Positions 23,854 to 35,899 are shown, counted from the first letter of the stretch. The stretch is DNA of 64,000 nt from Cryptomeria japonica (GCF_030272615.1 NC_081415.1:234082803-234146802), one strand, 5' to 3'. Numbers and translations: made by a program. Notes: generated by a model not told the origin, from the letters alone.

Positions 23854-25158
23854 TTTGATGGCGGTCTGGTTAGATTTGGAGATGGCAAATCATACATGAT
23901 CAAGGGAAGAGGAACTATATCATTGGATGGTAAGCATAATACTGATAATGTTTATTATATTGAAGGTTTAAGGCATAATATTTTGAGTGTAGGAAAATTG
24001 GTGGATAAGGGATTTTAGTTACAATTCAAGGACAAAAAATGCAAGATTATCAACATATATGGATTGGAGATTGCAACCAGTACTCAGACTAAAGGTAACA
24101 CCTTCCATTTCAACTCTGATGAGAAGACATGTTTGATTGCACAAATTGATGAGAGTTGGCTATGACATAAGAGGTCATGTCATGTGAATTTGGAATGCAT
24201 TGTAAAGTTCAGTTCTACTAAGGAAGTTAGAGATATACCTAAGTTTGTGAAGCCCTATAATTCGGAATGTAAGGAATGTCAAATGGGAAAGCAAGTCAAA
24301 ACTTATTTTAAGAGTATACAAGACAAATATAATGATGTTCTTGATCTTCTTCACACTGGTTTGTGTGGTCCTGTTAGAATAAAAAAAATTCAGAGTGATA
24401 GATATTTTATGGTAATCATTGATGACTATTCTAGAATGATGTGGGTTACTTTTCTAAGGGAGAAATATGAAGTATTTGAAAATTTTAAGATCCTTAAAGA
24501 TAAAATTGAGACAGAGACAAGATTGAAGATTAAATGCTTAAGGTCTGATCAAGGTGGATAATTCACATCCGGTGAATTTAACAGTTATGGTGAAAAGAAT
24601 GGGATAAGAAGATAGTTTTCTGCACCCCGAACACCTCAGAAGAATGGTATCATGGAAAGGATGAACAAAACTATCTTGGATGCAGCTAGAACTATGATGA
24701 AGGAAGTTAATCTTACTCATATCTACTGGAGAGAAGCTATGAGCACAACAGTATACACATTCAATAGAGTTCATATTAAAGGAGACACCAGTAAGACACC
24801 TTATGAGTTATGGTTTGGTCATATACCTACAGTTAAGTATTTTAAAATCTTTGGTAGTAAATTCTATATCAAAAGAGATTATTCCATTGGAAAGTTTGAT
24901 CCTAGATGTGATGAAGGGATATTTATTGGTTATTCTAATGAAAGCAAAGCATATAGATGTTATAACAAAATATTGCTAAGAATTGTGGAGAGAACTAATG
25001 TCAAGGTGGATGAGAAGAACATAAGTCAAATTGAAACATATGAGAGAGAACCGACCATGAAAATGATCATAATTAAACTAGTAGCTCCTACACCGGAACA
25101 AAATATTGAACCAGTTACTCTAGTAGTATCAAAAAATTCAATAGTAACTAAATATTAG
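23854..25158 (+). pseudogene. Copia-1 integrase region
   Basis: Pre-integrase sequence includes 'YYIEGLRHNILSVGKL', then the HHCC zinc-binding region (His residues after 'SWL', Cys pair in CKECQMGK at about 24,270). The catalytic core has 'IIDDYSR' (second Asp, about 24,418) and 'NGIMERMNKT' (Glu, about 24,645). The first catalytic Asp, expected in the H-S/T-D-L-C-G-P block, is Gly here ('HTGLCGP', about 24,353). Stops: TAG at 24,016, TGA at 24,163, TAA at 24,559, TAG at 24,613 and TAG at 25,156. The C-terminal part includes 'YELWFGHIPTVKYFKIFGSK'. It would insert cDNA into the genome if intact; this copy cannot be active. Confidence 0.88.
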
Positions 25159-26055
25159 AGCAGAGGAAAAAAAATCAAAAGACTCCTAAATATGTTAGGT
25201 TAAATCATTTAGAAGATCAGATCATTGGAGACAATAATAAAGGAGTGATGACAAGAAGGTGGTTGGTAGCTGATGAGGTATGTTTAATTTCTCGAATTGA
25301 ACTAGCATTAGTAATTGAAGAATGTAAAGATGAATGTTGGATGAAAGCTATGGAAGAGGAATTAGATTAGATAACAAAGAATAATACATAGACTTTAGTT
25401 CCCCAACCTAAAAATAAGAATGTTATTGGGACTAAATGGGTTTTTAGGAATAAATTGAATGAAGATGGACAAGTTGTGAGGAATAAGGGTAGATTGGTTT
25501 GTAAAGGATATTCTCAGAAGGAAGGAATTGATTATGATGAGAGTTTTGCTCCAGTAGATAGGATTGAAGCTGTGAGATTATTTTTTTCTTATGTTGCCCA
25601 TAAGAACTACAAGGTTTATCAGATGGATGTTAAGTGTGCATTTCTGAATGGAGAGCTTGAAGAGGAAGTTTACATTGAGTAGCCCGATGGATTTTCACTT
25701 TCAGATGACAAAAATATGGTTTGTAGGTTAAGGAAAGCTTTCTATGGATTGAAACAAGCCCCTAGAACTTGGTATGCAAGACTGGATAAATATCTTTTGA
25801 AGCTTGATTTCACTAAAGGTAATGTTGATAGTAGTTTATATTATAAGATCATTGATGATGACATATTGATTGTTGAAGTCTTTTTTGATGATATCATTTT
25901 TGGAGGTAAGGATAAGTTATGTATGGAATTCTCTTATAATATGAAGAATGAATTTAAGATGTCTATGATTGGAGAGATGAAAAGTTTCTTAGGTTTTGTA
26001 GATTACTCGGACTAATAAATTTATTTTCATTTGTCAAACTAAGTATGTTAGGGAG
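25159..26055 (+). pseudogene. Copia-1 reverse transcriptase region
   Basis: After a degraded linker, the reverse transcriptase begins near 25,330 ('MKAMEEEL'). It shows '[17 protein letters not shown]', '[20 protein letters not shown]', '[20 protein letters not shown]', 'FYGLKQAPRTWYARLDKYLL' and the active-site block 'VEVFFDDIIFGG' (about 25,874). In that block the usual YVDD/FVDD is FFDD. A TAG at 25,680-25,682 replaces a residue just after 'VYIE', and a frameshift or stop near 26,013 separates it from the RNase H part. Confidence 0.9.
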
Positions 26056-26990
26056 TTGTTGAAGAAATTTGGTATGGAAAATTCTAAACCGATTGGTACT
26101 CCTATGGTTACAAGTGAGAAATTGACTAAGATAGATGCATCAACACTAGTAAATCCTATAAGGTACAAGTCTATGATTGGAGGTTTGTTATATCTGACTC
26201 AAACTAGACTGGATATAATGAATGCAATTTGTATTGCATCAAGATATGAGAGTGATCCTAGAGAGAATCATGAGAAAGCAGTGAAAAGGATTTTCTGGTA
26301 TTTGCAAGGAACAACTTAATATGGTTTGTGGTATCCTAAAAATGATGATTTTACACTATGTGCATATACAGATGCAGATTGGGCTGGAGATGTTGATGAT
26401 CGGAAGAGAACATCTGATGGACCTTTCTTTCTTGGAAAGAAACTTGTTTCATGGATCAACAAGAAGCAGTCATGTACCTATTTATCTACTGCTAAAGTGG
26501 AGTATGTTGTTTCTACTACTAACTATACACAAGTTCTATGGATGAAGAAAATGTTGAAGGATATAAGGGTGGATTGTAATGAACTGGTAGTTATTCACTG
26601 TGATAACTTTGCTACTATTGACATATCAAAGAATCTAGTATTTCATTCTAAGACAAAGCACATATCTATCAAGTGCAACATTTTGAAGGAGAAGGTGGAA
26701 GCAAATGAAGTCAGACTAGTTTATGTGAACACTAAAGAGCGGATTGCAGATATCTTCACTAAACCTTTGCCTAAGGAATCATTTGAGTACTTCAGAGACA
26801 TATTGGGGGTTTTTGCCCCTCCGATAAAGACCTCAGTGATGCTGATTGGCATCAATCCGGTATGCATTTACAGAGCTACTATTCATTTTCAATTGATGTG
26901 TTGGTGCTACTACTCAGGGGGAGTGCTCAATTGTGTGGTTCAGTGGATTTATGATTTTTCTTTGATGTTTATGTCAATTTTTTGGCATTG
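26056..26990 (+). pseudogene. Copia-1 RNase H region and 3' coding end
   Basis: Linker 'NSKPIGTPMVTSEKL' and 'GGLLYLTQTRLDIM', a TAA at 26,317, then RNase H: 'YTDADWAGDVDDRKRTSDG', 'STAKVEYVVSTT', 'HSKTKHISIKCN' and 'ADIFTKPLPKESFEYFRDIL'. These are the usual Copia RNase H landmarks, with Lys in place of the first Glu of the STAEAEY motif. The normal Copia end falls after 'ILGV' (about 26,812); the frame runs on to 26,991 without recognisable sequence. Confidence 0.88.
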
Positions 26991-27225
26991 ATGTCAAAGG
27001 GGGAGAGATATATGTGTAAAATAGAGTTTAACAAAATATTTGTCAAAGGAGAGAGATTAGAGCTTAATAGGGATATCATTCATAGAGGGAGTTTGTTAAC
27101 TTCATTGTAATATCATCTTATGCGAGATTGTTGGTTGTCTTCCTTTGGGGAACACCTGTATGGTATTTCTTGGCACTTGGATCTTTTTCACATCTAGTGT
27201 TGCCATCAATGCCAAAGGGGGAGAT
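26991..27225 (+). other. Copia-1 3' untranslated region with polypurine tract
   Basis: Carries two similar purine tracts: AAAGGGGGAGAG at 26,996-27,007 and AAAGGGGGAGA at 27,214-27,224. The latter directly precedes the LTR start TGTTGG at 27,226 and is the functional polypurine tract. The first may be an internal duplicate. Confidence 0.75.
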
Positions 27226-28438
27226 TGTTGGAAAATTGGAGGAATTGATTATATGTTGCATTGATGTTTTGTCATTGATGGCAAAACCAACTATTTTGGT
27301 TGTTTACCAATTTCTGGTACGTTCCGGTAGAGCGGTTGGATTTATCATATTGATCTGGTATGCTTTGGTTTGTGGAATTTATTTGGATCTGTCATTCATG
27401 CTATTCAGATGCATATCACGGTCAGTTAGTCCGAGATTTGATGACTCAGGAGCTATCATTTTTCCTAGTAAGCCTTTTGATCACGGGTAAGGGTTTTACC
27501 GGTAGAGTTTTATTGAAGATATTTTGATGCACTTGATAAGTAGTGTTGGTTATCTTGTTCGTATCACTATTGATCAGTGTTGTTGCATTTAGGAACAGAC
27601 CTAATGCTATCTTATTCTGCTAGGTTATGGACCGGTTTATGTAACGTGTTGGTGGATGATCCTGATGCATTTCCGGTTGGATCTATTGATTGGATTATGT
27701 TGTTCTAGTCTTAGGCCAAATTGGTTCATCATTGAAATGCGGTTTTATGCTATGAATTTATTGTATTAACTTTTAGGTGGTCGACCTAATGGTTTATGTC
27801 CCGGGTTGGTATAAATATGATGTAAGATCTCTTTGTAGATCATGTTAAGGTTATGGTTATGGGTTTATGGTTTTAGGGGTTATGCAATTATCCATGTGCG
27901 AATAAGGTTATAATAATATGCAGAGGTTTGGTCAATCATAGGTGATCAAATTGGGTTGGTGAAAAAGGTTTAAGACCTTCGGTACTGAGCTTAACTAGAA
28001 TTGTACTCAGGCATAAGAGATGCTATTCTTGCAATTCACTCTTCTGTTCGGATTATAGTCTGGATTTATTTTGTAGTCAATGAGGCAACTTTTGTGATGA
28101 GCAGTGCGCTCTAGGTTGTTGGCCTTCCTGCATGTGCAAGCCCCTCCTTTCAAAATCACATACTTACTACAGAAGTATTATCTGACTATGGGTAGGCTTC
28201 CCGTCGTGGTTTTTCCCTTTACCAAGTTTTCCATGTACAAATATTGGTGTTATCTTTTGTGGATGGTTGGTAAATGTTTTGTGGTTTATATTTGTGCTTA
28301 ATTGTCATATCTGTTATTCCAATATTTGGTTTATGTATTCATGTAATAACGTTTTAATGCTTAAAGTTCTATAATTTGTTGATAATTGATTCGCCCCCCC
28401 ACTCTTAGTTGTCCACCGGTTATCTGACTTGTCTAACA
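27226..28438 (+). repeat. 3' LTR of Copia-1
   Basis: Starts TGTTGGAAAATTGG, ends TTGTCTAACA, 1,213 bp; aligns over its whole length with 21,450-22,703 with substitutions and indels. TATAAATA lies at 27,810-27,817. The target duplication ATATC follows. Confidence 0.92.
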
Positions 28439-28443
28439 ATATC
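28439..28443. repeat. Target-site duplication of Copia-1, right
   Basis: ATATC, partner of 21,445-21,449. Confidence 0.85.
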
Positions 28444-29520
28444 AAGATGTCAAAAGAGCAAGATTATCCCTTTCGTTTTGGTTCATTACTTATGTGTTTG
28501 GTTATGTATTGTTTGTGATCTATTTTGGCAAAAGAGAATGTAATATGGGAATCTGGTGTCCTAGTTGCAAGGCAAAAATTCAGATATTTGAATAGTTTAA
28601 ATAGTAAAGAGGAAGCATGTAATGCATATTTCAAATCTTTTCTAGACATGTGGAGTGTTTGCCCGGTATCCCTTGTTTTCGATTTTGGAGGACCTTCCTC
28701 CAGAAAAAGGAAAAGAAGACAGTCTATTTCTATGAGTGTTTTAGAGTCAAAGAAAAGAAAGTAGGATCCGAAAGACGAAGATATTGTTGTAATTGTGGAT
28801 ACGGAGTCCCCTGGTAAGTTGGTTGTTGCAGAGCAAGAAGCTAGAGAATCAAATGATGAATCTAATTTGTTGGAGTTAGTTGGTAGCATGGATGAAATCA
28901 AGAAAATAGACAAGATGTGTCTGACCTCGGTTGAGTTAGAAAGAATTGAAAATGTTTTGATGAATCACTTAATCCAAAATAGTATCAGCATTGAAGATGT
29001 CGGCAATTTGCTTTTAGAATCTCTAAGTGAAGTTCTTAAGGAGAAGTTATCTAAGCAATCTGTTGAGGTTGTAGTTTTTGAGGAAAAAGGAATTGATGTG
29101 CAGAATTTGTTAGAGGAATGTGATGATGCGAAGAAAGCTTTATCAATGTGCATTAAGGATTTGAGAGATTGTATCTGTAGTGCCAGTAGAGTCTATAGGT
29201 ATTGTATCTCTTGATCGATAGCAGCTATGAAGCACAAAGCCAAAATTGATGCCATTAAAGATGAATTGAATTAATTAGGCAAATATTTTGATTTTCTAGA
29301 AGATAAGGATGGTGAGCAAAGGAAAATAATAAACTCTCTTCAAGTTGAACTCTTATATTTTCAAAGGCAGAGAGAAGACTTTATAATTATGTTTTGGAAA
29401 GTGAAATAGATCATTGAGGCAAAGCTGGAGCACTTTTCAGCATTACTTGGCAATGTAGTTGAGTGTGAGGAGAACCCATATGCTTTAGATAGTTTCTCCC
29501 ATGTTTTGATCTATTAGTAG
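28444..29520 (+). pseudogene. Element A ORF2, 3' part
   Basis: Continues ORF2 in frame once Copia-1 is ignored: 'EQDYPFRFGSLLMC', a TGA near 28,518, 'ENVIWESGVLVARQKF', then a Lys/Arg-rich run (SSRKRKRRQS, a possible nuclear signal) and a TAG at 28,762-28,764. After that come about 140 acidic, Leu/Glu-rich residues (28,795-29,214), with coiled-coil-like spacing and the segment 'NSISIEDVGNLLLESLSEVL'. Further open sequence with stops runs to about 29,515. The protein is not recognised. With the 5' part it would be around 800-850 codons. No enzymatic motif is visible, so element A appears to lack its own Pol. Confidence 0.45.
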
Positions 29521-30812
29521 AGTGCAGGAGTATTTTAGTTAGCATTAAATTGGCCATAAATTCTATTCGTAGCAACAAAGAGGAAGACTGAGAGGGAGGT
29601 GAATCAGTCTTCACTGGATCTGTAAATTTAACTTCAAAAATAGATCTGATAAACTACAGTGATAAGACAGATAAATAAATTGAAAGCACAACACACAATA
29701 CCAAGATTTCAACGTGGAAAACCTGGTTAAGGGAAAAACCATGGTGGGAACGTACCCACAGTAAGATGATACTCTGTAGTGGTATGTGAAAATATTACAA
29801 TGAGGAATTCACATGCATTCAGGCACACTGCCTAGAGCTCACTACTCAAATATAATGGCCCAAAAAGCTACAACCCTTAGGGAAGTCTCACTAACTTACA
29901 ATAACATTCGAACTACAATCCAGAAGAAATGAATTGAAATAATAGCATCTCCAAATGCCCGATTGCAATTTCGGTTAAGCACAAATGTCTTCTTTGCAAT
30001 ACTGATCTCTACACAACACTTCACCAAAGGATAAATCTCTTGTTCACACATACACCACTCTTCGATAATGCAGATACAACATCAACACCTAAATTACATG
30101 CATATATCTCCTATATATACAATTCATCAACCTTGATAACATGGTTGGCTAAACCCTCAACCCTCAATTACAAAATTGCATCACATGATACAAGGATCGA
30201 CCACTAGACTAATATAATGATTTACATGACATAACATGGACCTAAACTAAATGCTCAAACATGAAATGCCACCATAAATCATGCCAAGATCAACTACAAC
30301 ACACTACACCACTAGGAAAACCACATAACACGAAAATCATCATTGGTTGATATAAACATAAAAAACTCGCACAACGATCAATCTGGAGAACCAAAATAAA
30401 TAGGACATGACTATAAAACACCAGCAAGCATGTTAGAATCATCAGGAACAACTACACCAACACCACTTATCAAATATTCATAGATCAAAATCTAAAACTT
30501 AGGAATACAACCAATCGGCAATTGTTACAAAGGAAGATAACTTGTAGAGCACCAAATCATGATCCATATGAAATGAAGATACACAAGACCATCACAAGAA
30601 ATATCCCAAAAAATCCACACAGGATATAATCACACCAGAATATACCGGAGGATATAGCGAACTCTACAAAACAGTGATCAGCAAAACAACACTGCAAAAA
30701 CTAGATCATAAGATCTTCCCAATCTGCAATCATCGGAGAAACACACAGGAATATATTAACATCAATGACAAAAAACTATCCTAGCAGCAGCAATGACCAA
30801 CAATATCCAACA
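29521..30812 (-). mobile_element. 3' LTR of minus-strand Copia-2 (left edge uncertain)
   Basis: On the minus strand it begins TGTTGGATATTG at 30,812, directly after a polypurine tract. It contains 'ggtttttcccttaacc' (about 29,740 on the plus strand as its complement) and ends near a 'gattcacctccctctcag' block at about 29,605-29,588. In the other Copia LTRs that block lies 30-60 bp before the LTR end. The exact left boundary lies somewhere in 29,520-29,590 and could not be fixed. A TATA-like 'tatatata' occurs near 30,113. Confidence 0.7.
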
Positions 30813-30826
30813 ATCTCCCCCTTTGG
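30813..30826 (-). promoter_or_regulatory. Polypurine tract of Copia-2
   Basis: Minus strand reads CCAAAGGGGGAGAT immediately before the LTR start, matching the Copia-1 tract at 27,212-27,225. Confidence 0.7.
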
Positions 30827-31149
30827 CATTGATGGCAACATATGAATGTGAAAAATAGTCAATGCAAAGCAAGAAGATATCACCATCAAAGTCCCCCTAA
30901 GATCAGGATAGATAAAGCAGTTTTTCGCATGATCTCTCTCTCCCTTTGATAGAAATGCCAAAGATCTCAAAATAGAAAACCAAACTCACTCAAAAACAAG
31001 AACATGAAACATAGTAATCTCTCCCCCTAAAAAATGGACTACTCCACCAAAGGAGCAGTACCAACTCATCAATCTAGATAAAAGGATAAGACTATTAAGT
31101 TCACCAGATTGATGCAACTCATTGCATCTAGTTCTTATCAGGAGGGGTG

Positions 31150-32233
31150 GATACCCCTAACTTGTCTCTTGAATTGAAAAATGTATCTATAGGCACATGC
31201 TTAGTGAAAATATCAGCTATTTGTTCCTTTGTAGATATATATTCCAGTGTCACCTTCTCTTCACTGAACTTCCTCTCTCAAGTAATGATATTTGATCGAC
31301 ACGTACTTAGTCTTTGAATGTTGCACTGGATTATTTGACATGTTAATAGCACTTGAATTATCATAGTATATAATAGTAGGCTCATCATAAATAACTGATA
31401 TCTTTCAACATTTTCTTCATCCAAACTACCTGAGTGCAATTACTAGCAGTAGCAATGTACTTAGCTTTAGCAATAGACAAGGACATTGAATCTTGTTTCT
31501 TACTAGCCCATGAAACCAATTTCTTACCCAAAAAGAATTCTCCATTGATAGTTCTCTTCTAGTCATCAACATCACTAGCCCAATCTGCATCAGTGTAGGC
31601 ATGTAGCATGAAATCATCATTCCTCAGATACCACAAACCATAATCCACAGTTCCCTTCAGGTATCTGAATATCCTCTTAACAACAGTGACATGACTCTCT
31701 TTCGGATCAGCTTGACATCTAGCAGCCATGCACAAAGAATGCATAATGTCCGGTCTAGTCTGAGTAAGATATAGCAGTCCACCAACCATAGATCTGTATA
31801 AGCTCTGATTAGCTTCCAGAGATTCATCATTATTAGACAATTTACAACCAGTCACCATAGGAGTTCCAACCAGTTTGGAGTAATCTAACCCAAACTTCTT
31901 TAGCAATTCCTTCACATACTTAGTTTGAGATATGAATATACCTTTTCCAGTCTGTGAAATTTGCAAACCTAAGAAAAATTTCATCTCACCAATCATAGAC
32001 ATCTCAAATTATTTCTACATATCACCGACAAACTTCATGCTCAAGTCATAATCACCTCCAAAGGTAATATCATCATCAACAAAGACTTCAACAATCATGA
32101 TGTTATTATTTTCTATCTTAAAGTACAGATTACTGTTAGTAGAACCTTTAGTAAATCCCAATTTCAACAAGTGTTTATCTAGTCTAGCATACCAGGCTCT
32201 AGGGGCTTGCTTCAATCCATAAAGAGCTTTTTT
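31150..32233 (-). pseudogene. Copia-2 pol 3' part (reverse transcriptase/RNase H), interrupted
   Basis: Minus strand, from 32,233 downwards: 'KQAPRAWYARLDKHLLKLGF', an active-site block reading 'VEVFVDDDITFGG' (one extra Asp), a stop, 'MSMIGEMKFFLGLQISQTGKG', 'GGLLYLTQTRPDIMHSLC', 'LHAYTDADWASDVDD', a TAG, then RNase H. In RNase H the STAEAEY motif reads 'SIAKAKY', so both Glu are Lys. The rest to about 31,150 is open with several stops. At 32,234 the coding sequence stops in the middle of the 'KALYGLKQ' block, where Copia-3 begins. The 5' half of Copia-2 should lie beyond the window. The interval 30,827-31,150 is its untranslated 3' region. Confidence 0.85.
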
Positions 32234-32325
32234 TGTTGGTATTTGATTGAAGATTGTAATGATGAACTATTGTGTTGTGATTGATGTCAATTGTAACCAG
32301 TAATGATGTTGTTATGCAACTGGTA
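32234..32325 (+). repeat. 5' LTR of Copia-3, first segment
   Basis: TGTTGGTATTTGATTGAAG start, 92 bp up to the CACTA insertion. Ends with GTA, one copy of the CACTA target duplication (32,323-32,325). Confidence 0.75.
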
Positions 32326-32356
32326 CACTAATACATTTGGGGTCAAATTCCGATGG
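32326..32356. repeat. Left terminal inverted repeat of CACTA
   Basis: CACTAATACATTTGGGGTC followed by aaattccgatgg; pairs with 44,946-44,976. Confidence 0.88.
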
Positions 32357-34499
32357 AGGTTTCTGACGGACAAGGACCATTGTGTGAAAATTTGATTTTT
32401 TTTTTTAAAAATGCTCATGTTCTTTAGAATTCCGACGACCTCAAGCATTTTATTAAAAAAAAAAAAAACACAATGCATTTTCATTTTGAAAGCAAATCGA
32501 AGCAAGCGGCGACCATCTTGCCTCCCTGCCCCGCCCCCACCGAAGCGATCTCTGCACAAACACACAAGCAAGGTAACGTTTTTTTTGCAATCAAAGGAAC
32601 TCTTTGTTTTTCAATGAAGGGCAACTAATTTTTTTTCGCAATCAAGGGCAACTAGTTTTTTTTTGCGAATTAATCCATTTTGTGCATATCCTGTGATCTT
32701 AAAATTCCATGAAATGACATCTCTTTAAGGTATTTCGTCATACAGTTCACATGTCATGTGTATGCTACCCCATTTTGCGATTTTTGTTATTAGAGCATTT
32801 GCAACTAATTTCTGACAAAAAACCCCCTTCAATTATGCTTTGATGGATGTCCATACTTTGTTCCAAATCTCCTATATTGGCACACACAGGGAGGATGCTG
32901 GAAAACATTGCATTGAGATAAACATTACTGTATTTCATGAGGATTTGAACTCAAAGCATTGGCACTATCACTTATGGCTATATTAGCTTTTTAAGACACT
33001 TTCATAGTGCACTTCACCTGTCCTAATAATGGACTATCATGAGATTCTTAAGAATGGAAATACTCCAAACATTCATGCCCTCTATGTTGTCATTGTGGTT
33101 TTTTATCATTGCAACTACATGCTTTTCAAGGACCAAGTAGTGTTCTTTTTTCATTGTTCTATTGTGCTTCTCAAGCTGCACCAACATAGTTTTATTTAAT
33201 GGCTTTGTTTTGATAGTGATTTCTCCATGGCTTCCACTGTCTTTTCCTTGGCACATTCAATGCATTGTCATCTATCACTACTATTTATTGTCCTTTTTAC
33301 CTTTATTGAGGTTGTTCTCATACATGTCATTTACTTTGTCTATGAGTATATCTCAACCAATTCATTGTTGTAAGTAGAAATAAAAGATTAGTCTCATCTC
33401 TTTTACTATTTTAGACCTTCATAGTAATCTTTGCAATATATCATTTCCTTCCAATTATATGGAATAATGATTTTCTTTTTATGGAATGTGATGAAGGCTT
33501 GAGTGTGTCTTCTTGAACTCACTTATTATCAGCTCCTCTATGATTACCTTATATCTTTGTGGCTAAGAATTGTTCTTGATGAACTTATTCTCTTTATTGA
33601 TTTCTTTTACTACCATTATATTATCCTAAAAAGGGCTTGTTCAATGCTCCCTTAGCATGCATGTGCTCTCTTTGTATTGATGTAGGGCTACTCATTAATG
33701 TATCTATGGATTTCCCTTATTCACTATGTTGTGATAGTCATTTGCATATTTGGGACTATCATCTTTCATAATTTGATGTCTTTAAGATGTGGGTACATTT
33801 TTTGACAAGAAAAGCTCAAGCATTTGTGAAGTTCAAAGAGTTTAAACCCCTTGTTGAATGGTCATCCAGTTGTTCTCTAAATGCAAAATGCTCAAGTAAA
33901 TGAGAAATTCACTCAAAATGGTTTATCCACAACTAAAAGAAAACAACTAACCACTACATATATGCATCAACAAAACATTGTTGTATAGAGACCTAATCAT
34001 GCCTTCATGGATATGTAGATCAAGTTCCTACATTTTGGACACAAAGCAATTCACACAATAATATATTTGTTGAACACACCCACCACAAATATTTGGTTAT
34101 GCAATAATATATTTTTTGTTAACTTTATCATGGAGGATTTGGTTATGCTTGTTACAATCAAGGTTTGACAAAACTAATTCTTAAATATACAAATGAAGAG
34201 TGTGGTTGTTTGGTGACTAATTACTCTTTTTAACACCATTTACAAGATCATATCTAAATCAAGTGTCTCAAGAATTAAGCTACTACTAAGAAGATAGTTT
34301 GCCTAAAGAAAATGGGTTTCTTGGGTGGCTATTTATTGTAGATAACTTAGTTCCTTCATGAGAATCAATCAATTTGGAACATGTATAACTCACATTTGTG
34401 ACATGTCACTAATGCAATTCCTTAGTACTTCTTTGAGTACTATCTCCTCTATTGTTTTCTATCCACTTTTGTGTCCTTCTTAGAACAAATAATAGATTA
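32357..34499. other. CACTA 5' subterminal and non-coding region
   Basis: Subterminal Cys/Pro-like GC-richer patch at 32,510-32,560 ('cctgccccgcccccaccgaa'), T runs, and repeated 'caactaattttttt' near 32,622 and 32,650. No coding sequence recognised to 34,499. Open frames at 33,023-33,377 on both strands lack support. Confidence 0.4.
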
Positions 34500-35080
34500 A
34501 TGAGAAGATGGAAAAGGTGGATTCACCTAAGAGGGAGTGGATTTTCCCAATAATATGTTAGATTCTCCCAAGGATGGATGGACTATACACTTGAAAGGTA
34601 GATGATTAAGGATGATGACAAGGTGAATTTTCCTAAGAACAAGTAGATTCCTAAGAACAAGTAGATTCATGTAAACTAGAGGATACAAATTTGGACAAAA
34701 TAATGGAAGGAGACTAAAACTAGATAGATTCACCTAAATGGGAGTGTAGTCATCTAAGGATAGGAAAAATTCACCATTTGCGTAAGAAAGATGGATAAGA
34801 TAAATGATTTATGTGAAATAGATTCACCTAAGACTAAGCAGATTCGCATAAGGATAGGTGGATTTTCCTAAAGATGAAGGGATAAGACTTAACAAAAAGA
34901 GGACTTAGGATGATGACAAGGAGGATTCATTTAAGGATATGGCATATTCACCTAAGGGATAGTGTATTCTCCCAAGAATGTGGAAAAAATATTGATTGGT
35001 GGAATGACATACTAGATCAAGGAATGATACAAGGGTAGATTCACCTAAATATAGGGTAAATTCAGCTAAAAGGGTACCCA
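34500..35080. repeat. Degenerate repeat cluster inside CACTA
   Basis: The phrase 'gattcacctaag' or close variants recurs near 34,520, 34,728, 34,818, 34,943 and 35,038. It alternates with 'gattttcc(t/c)aa' (34,540; 34,860) and 'aaggatagg'. Spacing is irregular (about 45-210 bp). This looks like a decayed tandem array, possibly binding sites or a captured repeat. An exact 20-bp duplication 'cctaagaacaagtagattc' lies at about 34,632-34,670. Confidence 0.5.
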
Positions 35081-35899
35081 TGAGATTGTGGTACTGAGTA
35101 CCTATCTATGGATGGTGTATTTGGATACAAGTATGATGAAACCATGCTTGTGTATGATGAAACAAAGTCCAGATCTCTATTATAGGTCCAACATAATCTC
35201 TATTATTTGAGACACCATTTTATTAGCATATCCAATTAGGGTAATTTATGGGTTTAATTATGGATCATGTTGTCTATTTCCATGCACTATTTAACTTATT
35301 TGGATGTATTGTGATTATTTTAATTTTGAAGTTATAAATAAATTATGTTTGTACCTTAGAAAGGGTAACTCCAATTGATGTTTGGGCAGTTTATTTGAAA
35401 ACTTATGGTGATTATTGCCCTATGTTATGTAATGGAGTTATTTTTACACTAAGTAATTAACTAGAAAAATGAATTTGTATTGTTGTACAAGTATGATGAA
35501 ACCATGCTTGTTTGTTTACATGTTTGTGCATCTTATTGAGAACCAACCAACCTCGTTGTTGAGGAACTCAATAAATGTGGTGTTAAGTAGAAGAATGGAA
35601 AACTCAAGAAGCTATGGTGACATATTGTGGCATTAGTAGGGATTATCTCTACTGACCACACCTTTCAAAGATAGTATCCCCTAGTTCTCCTCATAGAATG
35701 GACCATTGGATGGCTCATAGTGGTATCCTATCCTACATTTATCTTGATGGCATTGTCGATAGCTGGTATGTGGTTCTTGGTATGGATTTCCTCTTACCCT
35801 ATTATCTTATTTATATCTTTGTTCCAACATGTGGAGATTGATTTTTGTCATGCTATGATGATTTTCATGTTTGCATGTGTTTTGACATTATGCAAATAG
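35081..35899. other. CACTA non-coding interval
   Basis: No gene recognised. The phrase 'tacaagtatgatgaaaccat' occurs at about 35,127 and again near 35,486, so a diverged ~360-bp-spaced duplication may exist. Confidence 0.3.

Larger units (their letters stand above)
21450..28438 (+). mobile_element. Copia-1: full-length but decayed Ty1/Copia LTR retrotransposon
   Basis: A 6,989-bp element with two LTRs (21,450-22,703 and 27,226-28,438), primer site, Gag-Pol region in Copia order (protease, integrase, reverse transcriptase, RNase H), polypurine tract and a perfect 5-bp target duplication ATATC. The LTRs start TGTTG and end CTAACA. They differ at many positions and by indels; for example, the stretch near 21,770-21,835 of the 5' LTR is shortened in the 3' LTR. 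The insertion is therefore old. The coding region has at least eight nonsense codons and several frameshifts. It is inserted inside ORF2 of element A in the same orientation. Confidence 0.93.

Noticed and set aside
32287-32571. 94-codon minus-strand open frame crossing the CACTA left end
   Set aside because: It spans the LTR/CACTA junction and so cannot be an old gene; no domain seen.
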